Assembly (NCBI RefSeq): GCF_014126615.1
Contig: NZ_CP059897.1
Coordinates: forward strand, 558,001 to 622,000
Direction: 5' to 3'
Source of the DNA: Ciceribacter thiooxidans
GTDB lineage: Bacteria; Pseudomonadota; Alphaproteobacteria; Rhizobiales; Rhizobiaceae
DNA: 64,000 bases
Shown here: positions 63,198 to 64,000 of the stretch, one piece after another
Position numbering within the stretch: the stretch's first letter is position 1
Layout: each line of letters starts with the position of its first letter
The notes under the pieces: model-generated
Told to the model about the DNA's origin: nothing
What the model saw: only the letters and a program-made list of their open reading frames with translations
The model's database searches: none
Program-made: the position numbers and the translations under genes

Positions 63198-64000
63198 CAT
63201 GGGATTGAAGGATCTCAACACTCCGAGCCTTATTCTGGACCGAGGGATATTGGAGACCAATACGCGACGTATGACCTCGAGACTCGAGGATCACGGCGTG
63301 CGTTTCCGCCCCCACCTGAAAACCGCGAAATCCATCGACGTCGCCCGCATCGCGATTGCCGGGAACTTCGGTGGCGTGATGGTATCGACGCTCAAAGAGG
63401 CGGAATACCTTGCTGACAACGGCATAACGGATATCACCTATGGTGTCACCGTTCTTCCCGACAAGCTGCCCCGGATCGCCGCTCTCGTCAAACGTGGGAT
63501 CAAGATCGGTGTGATACTCGACCAGGTGGACTTTGCCCGGGAAATCAGCCGGCAAGCCGTCGATCTCGGTATCGTGCTGGATGTCCTCATCGAACTGGAT
63601 TCAGGAGAGAAGCGCGCCGGCGTCTTCGCCGAGTCGCCCGAATTGCTCGAAATTGGACGTGCGCTCGTAGAACTCCCAGGGACCCGTCTCGAAGGCGTGC
63701 TCACGCATGCCGGACATTCGTACCAGTGCCGTACCATCGAGGACATCCGCAAGGTTGCGGAAGAAGAGCGGATGGTGGCGGTAACCGCGGCGACACGCCT
63801 ACGCGCGATTGGCCTTCCGGTTCCCGTTGTCAGCGTCGGCTCCACGCCGACTGCCACCCATGGTGTCAGCTTCGAGGGGCTGACCGAAGTTCGCTGTGGC
63901 GTCTACATGTTCGGCGATGTCATGCAGTCGGAAATCCATTCCTGCGAGCCGCGCGACATCGCCTTATCGGTGCTTGCGACGGTCATCGGCCACCGGCCCC
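63198..64000 (+). CDS. D-threonine aldolase-like (DSD1 family) PLP enzyme, cut by right edge
   Basis: The first 267 residues of a fold-type III PLP enzyme (alanine racemase-like N-terminal domain). It starts LKDLNTPSLILDRGILETNT, and the PLP lysine is in RFRPHLKTAKSIDVARIAIA. LEGVLTHAGHSYQC, VSVGSTPTAT and RCGVYMFGDVMQ are typical of D-threonine aldolase and D-serine/3-hydroxyaspartate dehydratase. GGAAGGGAAAC precedes the ATG. The metal-binding C-terminal domain lies outside the window. Probable operon partner of the M81 gene, which suggests use of a D-amino-acid-containing compound. Confidence 0.9.

Overview
The window looks like an alphaproteobacterium of the Rhizobiales (Rhizobium/Sinorhizobium/Shinella-like). 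It is GC-rich and dense with short translationally coupled ATGA overlaps. Its gene families are typical of rhizobial accessory replicons: a malonate mat operon with its GntR regulator, a phenylacetate ring-epoxidase operon, an arginine deiminase operon, TRAP and ABC uptake systems and many one-component regulators. No rRNA, tRNA, CRISPR array, transposase or replication origin was found. The replicon may be a chromid or megaplasmid; this is inference.

Layout. 1-5.8 kb: malonate uptake and use (TRAP dctPQM, malonyl-CoA decarboxylase, malonyl-CoA synthetase cut by the left edge) with a divergent MatR-type regulator and two operator-like sites. 5.8-12.4 kb: a complete nine-gene N-type (alternative F-type) ATPase operon, atpDCQRBEFAG, with no separate delta gene; its b subunit carries a delta-like C-terminal domain. 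12.6-17.7 kb: an Lrp regulator, a fused indolepyruvate:ferredoxin oxidoreductase and a PaaX regulator. 18.0-19.3 kb: a MerR regulator, a mer-like promoter/operator and a glutaredoxin-MauE fusion. 19.8-24.0 kb: AraC, SDR, SnoaL, MDR and LysR genes. 24.2-29.2 kb: a flavin monooxygenase and a butanediol-dehydrogenase-like gene behind a consensus sigma-54 promoter, with the cognate-looking AcoR-type activator upstream. 29.6-30.9 kb: an exported cupin followed by a patchwork of broken genes. 31.1-35.9 kb: small stress-type genes (RibD-C, GST, YCII), a ClpP paralogue and two ArsR-SRPBCC modules, each with its own palindromic operator. 36.3-43.4 kb: thiolase and paaABCDE-Z. 43.4-48.3 kb: arcDABC behind an FNR/Anr-type promoter. 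48.8-50.6 kb: hipBA preceded by two 55-bp repeats. 51-58.5 kb: an ABC sugar uptake operon with a PfkB kinase and a SIS isomerase/deglycase, plus a divergent ROK regulator. 59-64 kb: aldehyde dehydrogenase, LysR, MlrC-type M81 peptidase and a D-threonine-aldolase-like enzyme cut by the right edge.

How the parts work together. The indolepyruvate oxidoreductase would turn aryl pyruvates (phenylpyruvate, indolepyruvate) into aryl-acetyl-CoA. PaaX senses phenylacetyl-CoA, and the PaaABCDE epoxidase, PaaZ and thiolase break it down, so phenylalanine carbon could enter without a PaaK ligase. The arginine deiminase pathway supplies ATP under oxygen limitation, and the N-ATPase could spend ATP on ion export.

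Two adjacent convergent genes, paaZ and arcC, each carry a one-base frameshift at a run of four C or G. A third candidate lies at 34.7 kb. These may be true lesions or sequencing errors, and they affect how the ring-cleavage and carbamate-kinase steps should be read.
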